Source: Deltaproteobacteria bacterium
GTDB lineage: Bacteria; Myxococcota_A; Polyangia; GCA-2747355; JADLHG01
Length of the DNA: 64,000 bases
Direction: 5' to 3'
NCBI GenBank assembly: GCA_020848905.1
Contig: JADLHG010000027.1
Span: 1 to 64,000 of the forward strand
Under the pieces are notes generated by a model. That model was not told where the DNA came from, did no database searches, and saw nothing but the letters and a program-made list of their open reading frames with translations. A program made the position numbers and the translations under genes. Each line of letters begins with the position of its first letter. Within the stretch, counting starts at the first letter, position 1. Of this stretch, positions 42,496 to 51,944 are shown in pieces.

Positions 42496-42534
42496 AGACT
42501 ATTGTGCAAGGTGATCGAGACTATTCTTCAGCGC
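42491..42534. repeat. Inverted/direct repeat at the end of cusA
   Basis: GCTGAAGA (42491-42498) and TCTTCAGC (42525-42532) are perfect inverted arms around the stop codon. AGACTATT occurs at 42496-42503 and again at 42518-42525, the same octamer as in the dyad upstream of the operon (35662-35669). It is a terminator stem, a second regulator site, or an insertion scar. Confidence 0.5.
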
Positions 42535-42573
42535 GCCGGAAGGAGGGACCCCGGCTCGTCCTGGCCAGGGCAG

Positions 42574-42589
42574 GGCCCACGGGCCTTTT
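42574..42589 (+). terminator. Possible intrinsic terminator of the efflux operon
   Basis: GGCCC-AC-GGGCC followed directly by TTTT (42586-42589). The stem is short with a tight loop, so probably GGCC-CACG-GGCC; weak but correctly placed. Confidence 0.35.
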
Positions 42590-42611
42590 AACGTCGTGCC
42601 CAGGACCGGCG

Positions 42612-42665
42612 TCAGTGGCCCTCCGTGCAGCGAGCGACCCGTCGAAGCATCCAGCGGCGGTGCAT
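42612..42665 (-). CDS. Putative 17-residue cationic peptide
   Basis: ATG 42665 on the minus strand is preceded by a perfect AAAGGAGG (42678-42671) at ideal spacing. It opens a frame encoding MHRRWMLRRVARCTEGH before a TGA. It lies 105 bases downstream of the lipoprotein gene in the same direction. The strength of the ribosome site is the only evidence; it could be a small protein or the remnant of a longer gene. Confidence 0.35.
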   Translation of the reverse strand: MHRRWMLRRVARCTEGH

Positions 42666-42769
42666 GGCTACCTCCTTTCTTCTGGTGGCACAGAACCTCG
42701 AGTTCCCGCCCGGGCGGCTCGTCGGGCAGATGCCGCTCGGCGGCCCAGTGGCCCCCCCGTGGCGTCCGC

Positions 42770-43330
42770 TCAACCCGTCGGCAAGCAGACCTTGACCGAG
42801 CCGTGACCCGCTCCGTCCTGGGCCAGGCCACAGGTGTAGCCCGTCCTGCCGCAGTCCGCAGGATCGCGGCACAGTCGCATGCACTGCAGCTTGCCGGAGA
42901 GGCTGACACACTTGCTCGCGTCGCCTCCCGGGGTCCCGTTGAGCCCCGGATCGCTCGGGCAATCGTGACCGTGGCCGGAACAGCCGCTCACGGAGCAGTA
43001 GCCGCCCGGATACCCGGAGGTCAAACAGACGACGCGGCCCGAGCCGCCCGCCGGGCAGCTCGTCGGACTCGCGCACGCCGCCCCCACCGCCGGCCGGCTC
43101 GTCAGGTGATCGGGTCGCGCGTCGGCCGACCGCCCCGCGTCGCCCCCGAGGCTTCCGTCGGAAGCCAACGCCCGATCGGCTCCACCGAGGCCCACGTCGT
43201 GCGCCTGCGTGCCGTCGTGCGCGTGGCCGCCATCGGCGACGGTGGTCGCTCTGCCGCCGCATCCCGCACCGGCCAGGAACGCCAGCCCGAGGGCGACCTG
43301 AAGGACATTGTGGATCTTGGCTCGCATCAT
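42770..43330 (-). CDS. Cys-rich lipoprotein
   Basis: 186 residues. Lipoprotein signal ending GLAFLAGAGC, a His/Asp/Gly/Ala-rich linker (DGGHAHDGTQAHDVG), then about 90 residues with ten or so cysteines (ACASPTSCPAGG, CSVSGCSGHGHDCPS, CMRLCRDPADCGRTGYTC). This resembles the Cys-rich repeats of the metzincin lipoprotein at 26710. The ATG overlaps the TGA of the upstream beta-propeller gene (ATGA), so the two are coupled. It is probably a surface partner of the propeller protein; no domain was recognised. Confidence 0.7.
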   Translation of the reverse strand: MMRAKIHNVLQVALGLAFLAGAGCGGRATTVADGGHAHDGTQAHDVGLGGADRALASDGSLGGDAGRSADARPDHLTSRPAVGAACASPTSCPAGGSGRVVCLTSGYPGGYCSVSGCSGHGHDCPSDPGLNGTPGGDASKCVSLSGKLQCMRLCRDPADCGRTGYTCGLAQDGAGHGSVKVCLPTG

Positions 43331-44463
43331 CGATCTCCTTTACGGCGCCGCCGTAGTAGCAATAGGGCAAGTCCCGCCAGCGCCGCGCCCGCACCGAAAC
43401 GGTCGAACTCCGCTCCCGCGGCCAGCCGGCAACCGCCCCGTGTGCCGGCATCCGAGAGCGGCGCCGCGGGTGGGGGAATGGCGCCACTCCGTCCATCCTG
43501 GATGCCGGCGTCGCCTCGCGGCGCGGCGTCAACGGGGGGCGCACCGTCCCCCGCGGACGGCGGCTCGGGCCGCGCGGCGCAGACGCCGCTATTCGGCAGG
43601 TCCACGGCCACCTCGTAGATCAGCGGATTGCCCTCCAGTTCGTCGAGAATCCAGGTCCGCTTGCCGTCCGTCGCCATCCCCGTGAAGAGCTTGGTCACGC
43701 TGGCGGGCCGGAAGGTGCCAAACTTGGTCGGCTCGGGGTTGTCCGGTGGCTCGAAGTACGCGATGAGCGAGCCCGTCACTGGCTCAACCAGGAAGAAGGC
43801 TCCAAGGCTGAGGTCGCTGATCCAGAGACATCCGTGATGGTTCCAAGTAACGCCGCAGGGCACGATCTGCGTGCCGTTGATCGACGGTGTCTTGAAGATC
43901 GGCACATCCTTGCCCGCTCCTGTGCGCGGATCGACGCGATAAATCGCCCGGTCTTTGACATCCGTGCTCCAGAGATAGGTCCCGTCCCAGGACAACCCCA
44001 TGGGAGACATCGTCTCGGCGTCGCGAAAGGGTACCTCAATCGTCTTGACGATCTTGCCCAGCTGGGGGTCCACCTGGATCAGTCGCCCATCGGGGGTCCC
44101 CACATGACCGGGCATGGAGTGGACCGCGCCCCAGAGATAGCGGCCGTCCCAGTCCAGGTGATCGATGAACGTCCCTGAACCGAGCGCGATCTCTTTCAGT
44201 ACCTTGCCCGTGATCGGGTCGACCCTGGAAAATACAGGGCTATCGCACGCTGAGACCCACAGCGCCTGGCCGTCCCAGGCGATGCCGTCGGGGCTGTTGA
44301 TCTTCCAGTCGATGGGGTTCTTGGCGCTCCGATCGTAGATCGTGGAGAGGGTGCGAACGATCTTGTAGCTCAGCCGCACGGGGGGCGCAGCGTGTAGCGG
44401 CGCCGATCGACCGACCGCAGCCGACCCGAAGAGCACCAACAGCAAGCGAATGAATTGCTTCAC
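43327..44463 (-). CDS. Beta-propeller-like exported protein with MYXO-CTERM tail
   Basis: 378 residues from GTG 44463 (TGAGGAG upstream). A signal peptide (LLLVLFGSAAVGRSAPLHA) is followed by about five propeller-blade repeats with the pattern GIAWDGQALWVS..., HLDWDGRYLWGAV, GLSWDGTYLWSTD, GVTWNHHGCLWISD, GMATDGKRTWILD. These resemble glutaminyl-cyclase/SMP-30-like propellers. A Pro/Asp/Ala linker precedes GGCRLAAG, a hydrophobic helix and RRRRKGD, the MYXO-CTERM sorting signal. No enzymatic residue set was identified. It is likely surface anchored and acts with the coupled lipoprotein. Confidence 0.75.
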   Translation of the reverse strand: MKQFIRLLLVLFGSAAVGRSAPLHAAPPVRLSYKIVRTLSTIYDRSAKNPIDWKINSPDGIAWDGQALWVSACDSPVFSRVDPITGKVLKEIALGSGTFIDHLDWDGRYLWGAVHSMPGHVGTPDGRLIQVDPQLGKIVKTIEVPFRDAETMSPMGLSWDGTYLWSTDVKDRAIYRVDPRTGAGKDVPIFKTPSINGTQIVPCGVTWNHHGCLWISDLSLGAFFLVEPVTGSLIAYFEPPDNPEPTKFGTFRPASVTKLFTGMATDGKRTWILDELEGNPLIYEVAVDLPNSGVCAARPEPPSAGDGAPPVDAAPRGDAGIQDGRSGAIPPPAAPLSDAGTRGGCRLAAGAEFDRFGAGAALAGLALLLLRRRRKGDR

Positions 44464-44857
44464 GGCAGATCTCCTCAGATGAGGCAGGCGCCAGGCCGCC
44501 GGCGCTGGCGAGCACGTGCACGAAATCTGCCAATCGCTCCGCCGCTCCTCGGGGGCTCCGATCAGCAGCGCTGGGCGCGGTGGCCTGAGGGCTGTGACGC
44601 GATCGCCTCGATGGGCCGGAGTCCCTCGCCGAAACGGGCCATGGCCTCCCGGTGCCGTTCGAGCAGGCTATAGGGGATGAATCGAGGCCGCAGCTCCCCC
44701 ACGCGGGCGAATGCGGGACGCGCCAATTGCTGACGAACCTCTCCAAGCCTCGAAGCCGAGGGCGTGTCCGAGGTCCCGCAACCAACGCTAACGCCCCGTG
44801 CGCGTTCGGTCGCCGTCGGCGCCCGGCATGTCCCAGCCTGGGCGCCCCCTCTCCCGC
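44464..44857. other. 394-base intergenic region, possible gene remnant
   Basis: No secure gene. On the minus strand a frame from TTG 44726 to the stop at 44562 encodes a peptide of about 54 residues (containing RFIPYSLLERHREAMARF) with less biased composition than typical shadow frames, and the frame is open further upstream without a start. It could be a small gene or a decayed 3' end. No promoter for the downstream propeller gene was identified. Confidence 0.3.
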
Positions 44858-46510
<1,653 letters not shown>

Positions 46511-46517
46511 GGGTTGC

Positions 46518-46547
46518 ATTATGGGCAGGGGAGCGGCTCGCTGACAA
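46518..46547 (-). promoter_or_regulatory. Sigma-70-type promoter that fixes the kinase start
   Basis: Minus strand TTGTCA (46547-46542), an 18-base spacer, CATAAT (46523-46518). Seven bases later comes GTG 46510. The ATG at 46519 overlaps CATAAT and is therefore outside the transcript. Confidence 0.6.
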
Positions 46548-46711
46548 CCGGCGTGGGGTCGAGGGTGAGCGTAGCCGGCGAGGCCACGGGTGAGGGGTCG
46601 GGCCCCGGGGGCGGGTCACGAACGAATGGCCCAGGTCGGGCTAGGCCCGCGAGATTGCGCGACACAGCCCCCGACGGGGAGCTGGATCACCGCTTGCACC
46701 TTCCGACGGAG

Positions 46712-47467
46712 ATGTTCGGCCACCGCTCGGTCCGCCAGGGCCTCGCGATGGTGGCGCTGGTGGCGGCGGCGTCGGGGTGCCACCTTCTCGAGCCGTATCA
46801 CAGCAGCTTCCCCGTCGAGGACGGTGGGGCTCGAGGCTCCATCGACCCGACCACGCTCCCCAGGGATGGAGGGCCCGAGGCCCTCTCGGCGATCGCGTTG
46901 CCCGGGCCGCTCGAGCTGGTGACGGTGCCCGGGGCGGACGCCGGCAAGGCAGACGCCGGCAGGGGGGACGCCGGCGTCTATCGGCCGGTGGGCGCCGCGG
47001 CTCTCTCGGCCGAGCTGGCCGTCACCACCGTCCAGTGCGTCACGGCCAAGGGGGTCTTGAAGGACTTCGCCATCCCCATCGTGGATTCGCCGCAGGTCAC
47101 CTTCCTCGCCGCCGCCCCCGCGCTGGCCTCGGCACCGGCGGCGCTCCGCGCGTGGGTCGGCCTCCGCCCGGCAGTGATCGTCATCTGGGACCCGAACGCG
47201 TGCGACGCGGAGGACCCCGTCTCGAACAACAACGACTGGAATCACGCCGCGCTCCTCATCCGTAACGCCACCCTCGGTCCGGGGGGAGCCCTGCGCCTCG
47301 GCGACGAGGTCTCGCCGGCCGACATGGACGTCTACGACAGCACCTCGAAGGGCATCTTCACCGGCGACTTCGCCGGGATCGGGGACGCGAGTCTCTCGCA
47401 GTACCCGCAGCTCGCGCGGGTCGTCACCGCGGCCAAGGCCGTGCTGCTGCGCCTCGCCCTGCGGTAA
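46712..47467 (+). CDS. Lipoprotein of unknown function
   Basis: 251 residues. Lipoprotein signal MVALVAAASGC after a short N-terminal extension (or start at the internal Met), then a Gly/Asp/Ala-rich linker (GADAGKADAGRGDAG). A beta-rich domain of about 170 residues follows (VQCVTAKGVLKDFAIPIVD; PAVIVIWDPNACDAED; NDWNHAALLIRNATL). No family was recognised. It is divergent from the kinase gene and convergent with the phosphotransferase-like gene. The start ATG 46712 is supported only weakly (GACGGAG abuts it). Confidence 0.6.
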   Translation: MFGHRSVRQGLAMVALVAAASGCHLLEPYHSSFPVEDGGARGSIDPTTLPRDGGPEALSAIALPGPLELVTVPGADAGKADAGRGDAGVYRPVGAAALSAELAVTTVQCVTAKGVLKDFAIPIVDSPQVTFLAAAPALASAPAALRAWVGLRPAVIVIWDPNACDAEDPVSNNNDWNHAALLIRNATLGPGGALRLGDEVSPADMDVYDSTSKGIFTGDFAGIGDASLSQYPQLARVVTAAKAVLLRLALR

Positions 47468-47501
47468 GAACGGAGCCCGGCAGCCTGAGCCCGGCCTCGC
47501 T

Positions 47502-49781
47502 TCAGCTCCCCTCGCCGAGGCGCACCACGCGACCCGCGCGCCCGTCCACCCAGACCAGCTCGCCGTCGGAGAGCAGCGAGGTGGCGCTCCCCGTTCCCAC
47601 CACCGCGGTGACGCCGAGCTCCCGCGCCAGGCAGGCCGCGTGCGACAGGAGCCCGCCGTGGTCGGTCACGAGCGCGAGCACCTGCGGCAGCACCGTGGCG
47701 AGCGCCGGCAGAAGCGTGGGACAGACGAGGACCGTCCCCGAGAGGTCCGTATCGAGCAGCGCGCGGATCTCGGCCACGCGGCGCACGCGCCCCCGGACCA
47801 CCTCACCGATCCCGACCCCCTGAAGCACGACCCTCCCCGACGGCGCGGGGGCGTAGGTCAGACGGTCCCCCTGGATCGTGAGCGGCGGCACGCGCAGCCG
47901 AGCCTGCTCCCACTTCGCGCGCCCCGTCTGCGCCAGACGCGCGAGCTCGTCGTCGGACGCCACAGCCGTCCGCACCGCGAGCACCCGTTCGAGCGGCAGG
48001 TAGAAGACGTCGTCGACCTGCAGGAGCCCTCCCCGCGCCGCAAATCGCCGGCCGACCCCGAGGAGCGCCGACCGCACCGCGAAGAGCGCCCGCGCGAAGA
48101 GCAGGTCGTCGTCCTCGCTCTGCGCCCGCGCCTTGCGCGCGCTCGACACCAGGCGACGAAGGCGCTGCGCCTGCTCGGAGGAGAGGTCGCGGGCGAGCTC
48201 TCCGACGAGCGCGTCGGCCCGCGCGAGCTGCCGCGCGTGCGCCTCCGCGGGCGAGCACGGCGCCGCCGCGAGGCCCGTGAGGGTGGGCCGAAGACTCTCG
48301 GGGACCTCAGCCACCGTCGGACAGGCCACGTCCCAGCTCGGCGCCACGGTCCCATAGCGCGCGAGGTGATCCAGCACGGGCGGGGGAACGACCGCGCTCT
48401 GTCCCGTCAGCCACGCGCTCAGCCCGGCGTCCTGGTGCGCGAAGGAGGCCAGCTCGTAGAGCTCCTGCGCGCGCCGGAGCGCCGCGTGCTCCTCGGCCAC
48501 GTTCAGCGCCGCGAAGAGCTCCGCGTCGTCGCGGCCGAGCTCGTGGCGCAGAAAGCGCCGTAGGGCCGCGACGCGCGCCCGACGCGTGACCGAGATCCCC
48601 TCGCCGTAGTCGCGGTGGAAGGCGCGAAAGAACTCCACCGCGCGCTCGAGCTGCGCGGTCGGGTCGAGCAGCGGGACCTCCGCCTCGAAGGCCGCGAGGC
48701 GCGAGCCGAGGGCCCGCCAGCTCTCCTCGTCGCGCTCCTCCGCGTCGGAAGTTCGCAGGTCGGGATCGGCGACCGCCTCGTAGAGATAGCCGCCGTGCAC
48801 GGCGAGCCGGGGCGCTCCCTCGCGGCGCTCCTCGAGCAGCGCGATGAGCCCCGCGTGGGCCGGCGAGAGCGGGTCGGGGTTGTGCTCGCGGTCCCAGCGC
48901 CAGAGGAGCACGCCCTCGATGGCTTGGTGGAAGTGGACCGGGAAGCTCTCGCGCCGCCGGGCCCGCGCCACGGCCCGCGCCTGCACGATCCACAGGCGCT
49001 CTCCGTCGAAGATCCACTCGAGCTCGACCGCCTGGCCGAAAAGCTCCTCCGCCGCGAGCGTGTGCCGCCGGAGCTCGTGGAGCCGCGCCTCGGGGAGCGG
49101 AAAACCCGGCGCGGCGAGCTCGGCGGTGCCGTGGCGTCGGAGCCGCGCCACGTGCGGGTCGGCGCCTCCGCGGGCGAGCGGTCCCGGCGGGCCGCCGATC
49201 CCTTCGATCCGCACGAGCTCCTCGTCCCCCGGGTCGACGGAGAGCGAGAGCCCGCCGGCGCGCGCCACGAGCTCCCGTTGCAGCAGCACCGCCATCCCCT
49301 CGTCGGAGGGAGCCCGTCCCCGCGCCCGGAGCGTGGCCCAGGCCGGGAGTCGCCAGAGAGACGCGTAGCAAAACCCCACCGCCGCCACGAGCGCCTCGAG
49401 CGTCGCCACGCCGAGGACGGTCTCGAAGACCCCCGCGGCCGACCGACCGGCCAGATCCTCGCAGGTGGCCGACGAGCGCACGGCCAGCGGCGTCCCGAGC
49501 GTCGCGAGCGCGCCCGCGAGCTCGGCCTCGAGCGCGGGCGACGGTCTCCAGCTCTCGAGGTGGGCGAGCAGCGCGGCGCAGCGCTCCTCCACGGAAGAGA
49601 GCGGCGCGTCGAGCTCGGGGAGCGCTCCGGGCAGCGCCTGCCGGTAGAGCTCGACGGGGAGCACGAGCCCCGGCGGCACCGGAAGCCCCGCCGCTCCGAG
49701 GCGCGCGAGCCCTGCCGCCTTGCCCCCCGCCTCCTCGACGGTGGCCTCGGCGAGCGGCAGCAGTATCGCCCGCCGCGTCAC
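47502..49781 (-). CDS. PEP-synthase / rifampin-phosphotransferase-like enzyme
   Basis: 759 residues from GTG 49781. The N-terminal ATP-grasp domain of the PPDK/PEP-synthase type has GGKAAGLARLGAAGLPVPPG, LAVRSSATCEDLAG and LEWIFDGERLWIVQARAV. The C-terminal swivelling phosphohistidine domain has TDHGGLLSHAACLAREL and AVVGTG. The middle region (about 300-640) is helical and lacks the PEP/pyruvate-binding barrel, as in rifampin phosphotransferases. Such enzymes move phosphate from ATP via His to a small molecule. It overlaps the PASTA gene by four bases (GTGA), an unusual pairing. The acceptor is unknown; antibiotic inactivation is only one possibility. Confidence 0.75.
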   Translation of the reverse strand: MTRRAILLPLAEATVEEAGGKAAGLARLGAAGLPVPPGLVLPVELYRQALPGALPELDAPLSSVEERCAALLAHLESWRPSPALEAELAGALATLGTPLAVRSSATCEDLAGRSAAGVFETVLGVATLEALVAAVGFCYASLWRLPAWATLRARGRAPSDEGMAVLLQRELVARAGGLSLSVDPGDEELVRIEGIGGPPGPLARGGADPHVARLRRHGTAELAAPGFPLPEARLHELRRHTLAAEELFGQAVELEWIFDGERLWIVQARAVARARRRESFPVHFHQAIEGVLLWRWDREHNPDPLSPAHAGLIALLEERREGAPRLAVHGGYLYEAVADPDLRTSDAEERDEESWRALGSRLAAFEAEVPLLDPTAQLERAVEFFRAFHRDYGEGISVTRRARVAALRRFLRHELGRDDAELFAALNVAEEHAALRRAQELYELASFAHQDAGLSAWLTGQSAVVPPPVLDHLARYGTVAPSWDVACPTVAEVPESLRPTLTGLAAAPCSPAEAHARQLARADALVGELARDLSSEQAQRLRRLVSSARKARAQSEDDDLLFARALFAVRSALLGVGRRFAARGGLLQVDDVFYLPLERVLAVRTAVASDDELARLAQTGRAKWEQARLRVPPLTIQGDRLTYAPAPSGRVVLQGVGIGEVVRGRVRRVAEIRALLDTDLSGTVLVCPTLLPALATVLPQVLALVTDHGGLLSHAACLARELGVTAVVGTGSATSLLSDGELVWVDGRAGRVVRLGEGS

Positions 49782-50494
49782 TCGCTCTCGTTGACGACGA
49801 GCTCGACCGCGGTGCCGCGCGCGACGGCGGCATCGGCTGCAGGGCTCTGTCGCAGCACCACGCCTCCGCGCTTGTCCTCGTCGAAAGCGAAGCGCACGGT
49901 CCCCGGGCTCAGCCCCGCCGCCTGCAGCGCCCCCTTGGCCTTGCGCAGCCCGAGCCCCACCACGCGCGGCACGACGACCGGGCGCCCGCCGTCGGAGACC
50001 TCGAGGTTGACGAGCCCGCCGCGCTCGAGCTGTACGCCGCTCGCGGGGGTGGTGGCCATCACGGTGTCCTTCGGCGCCGAGTCGCTCGGTCGCCGCACGA
50101 TGCGCCCGACCTGCAGGCCGGCCAGGCTCACGCGCTGCAGGGCGAGGGCCTGGTTCATCCCCATCAGCGTCGGCACCGCCGCCCTGGACGGGCCCTTGGA
50201 GAGCACCACCACGACCTGACCCCGCTTCGTGAGCTCGCCCCCCGGGGCGGGCATCTGGCTCAGCACCCGCCCGGGGAGACCGCGCTCGTCCTCGCGTTGC
50301 TCGCCGACCGCCAGCTCGAGCGCCTTGTCCTCGAGGAGCTGGCGCGCCTGCGCCTCCGTGAGCCCGACCAGCGGCGGCACCTGCACGTAGCGCGCGCCCC
50401 GGGCCTGCGTCAGCGTGCGCAGGCCGAAGTAGAAGGCCGTGCTGGCGATCATCGACGTCACGAGGGCGACGAAGACGGTCTTGCCGGTGTGCAT
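49778..50494 (-). CDS. Membrane-anchored protein with three PASTA domains
   Basis: 238 residues. One N-terminal transmembrane helix (VFVALVTSMIASTAFYFGL) precedes three PASTA repeats starting VQVPPLVGLTEAQARQLLED, AAVPTLMGMNQALALQRVSL and VVVPRVVGLGLRKAKGALQA. PASTA domains bind peptidoglycan fragments, normally as the sensor of Ser/Thr kinases or PBPs; here there is no kinase or transpeptidase attached. ATG 50494 is chosen because it precedes the anchor; a TAGCTT -10-like hexamer lies eight bases upstream. The gene is translationally coupled to the phosphotransferase-like enzyme. Confidence 0.8.
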   Translation of the reverse strand: MHTGKTVFVALVTSMIASTAFYFGLRTLTQARGARYVQVPPLVGLTEAQARQLLEDKALELAVGEQREDERGLPGRVLSQMPAPGGELTKRGQVVVVLSKGPSRAAVPTLMGMNQALALQRVSLAGLQVGRIVRRPSDSAPKDTVMATTPASGVQLERGGLVNLEVSDGGRPVVVPRVVGLGLRKAKGALQAAGLSPGTVRFAFDEDKRGGVVLRQSPAADAAVARGTAVELVVNESE

Positions 50495-50576
50495 CGACGC
50501 GAAAGCTAGCACAAGTTCCGGCTGTGGCGCAGCGAGGCGTGGGGTATAAGTGGGGGCGAGTCCACAAGGAGAACGC

Positions 50577-51944
50577 ATGCGCCCGTCGGTCTCGCTCTTC
50601 CTCACGGCCCTGCTCGGGCTCGCACCGGTCGACGCGGTGCGCGCCGCGCCCGTCTCGAACGCCTCGCACGCGGTGAAGGTAGAGCTGAAAGTGTGGCAGC
50701 TCGCCAACGGGCTGCAGGTCATCTTCTGCCCGCACCGCAAGGTCCCGGCCGTCACGGTCCAGCTCTGGTACCACGTGGGGTCCAAGGACGAGCGCGTGGG
50801 GGTCCGCGGCGTGGCTCACATGTTCGAGCACATGATGTTCAAGGGCTCGCGGCACGTGCGCCCCGAGGAGCACGCCCGCATGATCTCGGCCGTGGGGGGC
50901 AACACCAACGCCTTCACCTCGGAGGACGTGACGGCCTATCACAACACGCTGCCCCGCCAGTACCTGGACTTCGCGCTCCGGCTCGAGGCGGACCGCATGC
51001 GCCACTTCGTGCTGACCGATCAGACGATCGCCAGCGAGCGCGAGGTGGTGAAGGAGGAGAAGCGCCTGCGGCTCGAGAACAGCCCCATCGGGCGCTCTCT
51101 CGAGGCGATCCACGCCCTCTCCTTCACGCGGCACTCGTACGCCTGGACCCCGGCCGGTGAGATCGCCGACCTCAACCAGACCAAGAAGGACTTCTACCAG
51201 CGCTTCTACGACACCTACTACGTGCCGAACAACGCCACGCTGATCGTGGTGGGGGACGTGGACGAGCAGGAGGTGCGAAAGAGCGTCGCGCGCTACTTCG
51301 ACCCGGTTCCGAAGGGCAAGGCCCCGCCGCGCGTCTCGCTGGTCGAGCCGGCCCAGACGGCGCTGCGCGAGAAGCGCGCCGACTGGCCCTCGCAGCTCAA
51401 CGTGGTCCTCGGCGCCTACCACATCCCCGAGGCCAAACACCCCGATTTCCTGCCGCTGCAGGTGCTCTCCACGATCCTTTCGGGGGGGCGCGCCTCGCGC
51501 CTCTACCAGACCATCGTGCGCAAAGGAAAGCTCGCGCTCGAGGCGGGCGGCTTCGCCATGCCGCGCGAGCACCCGGGGCTCTTCTTCGTCTACGGCGTGG
51601 GGCTGCCGAACCACGACCTGGAGAAGCTGCGCGCCGCGCTCTTCGCGGAGCTCTCCCGCGTGACGAAGAGCGGCGTGACGGCCAAGGAGCTCGAGAAGGC
51701 CAAGAACCAGCTCGCCACGCAGCACCTGCGCGGCCTGCGCACCCTCTACGGCCTGGCCTACCAGATCGGCATGTCGACCTACCTCGAGGGCGATCCGGGC
51801 GCCTTCCTGACGGAGGTGAAGCGGCTCGAGCGGGTCACGACGAAGGACGTGCAGCGCGTGGCGGGGACCTACCTCACCGACGCGAACCTGAACCTCCTCT
51901 TGCTCCCCGCGAGCTCCGCCAAGGCCAAGGGAGGTGCGCGATGA
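50577..51944 (+). CDS. Secreted M16 zinc metallopeptidase (active subunit)
   Basis: 455 residues. Signal peptide (LFLTALLGLAPVDAVRA). The N-terminal M16 domain contains the inverted zinc motif HMFEH (in GVAHMFEHMMFKG) and the distal Glu region EREVVKEEK, so it should be catalytic. The second M16-like domain (about 200-440) is the inactive lobe (NATLIVVGDVDEQEV; LSGGRASRLYQTIVRKGKL). These enzymes degrade peptides in the periplasm. The ATG is supported by AAGGAG (50566-50571) and a TATAAG -10-like box at 50545-50550. The gene overlaps the next one by four bases, indicating a heterodimer. Confidence 0.85.
   Translation: MRPSVSLFLTALLGLAPVDAVRAAPVSNASHAVKVELKVWQLANGLQVIFCPHRKVPAVTVQLWYHVGSKDERVGVRGVAHMFEHMMFKGSRHVRPEEHARMISAVGGNTNAFTSEDVTAYHNTLPRQYLDFALRLEADRMRHFVLTDQTIASEREVVKEEKRLRLENSPIGRSLEAIHALSFTRHSYAWTPAGEIADLNQTKKDFYQRFYDTYYVPNNATLIVVGDVDEQEVRKSVARYFDPVPKGKAPPRVSLVEPAQTALREKRADWPSQLNVVLGAYHIPEAKHPDFLPLQVLSTILSGGRASRLYQTIVRKGKLALEAGGFAMPREHPGLFFVYGVGLPNHDLEKLRAALFAELSRVTKSGVTAKELEKAKNQLATQHLRGLRTLYGLAYQIGMSTYLEGDPGAFLTEVKRLERVTTKDVQRVAGTYLTDANLNLLLLPASSAKAKGGAR

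Noticed and set aside
50513-50519. GGAACTT on the minus strand as an ECF -35 for the PASTA gene
   Set aside because: Its matching CGTC would abut ATG 50494, so transcription would start inside the gene; the TAGCTT hexamer is a better explanation.
47502-51725. A 1407-codon open frame on the minus strand
   Set aside because: Only its 3' 759 codons (from GTG 49781) are real; the rest runs antisense to the M16 gene and through the PASTA gene with shadow-type Arg/Gly composition.
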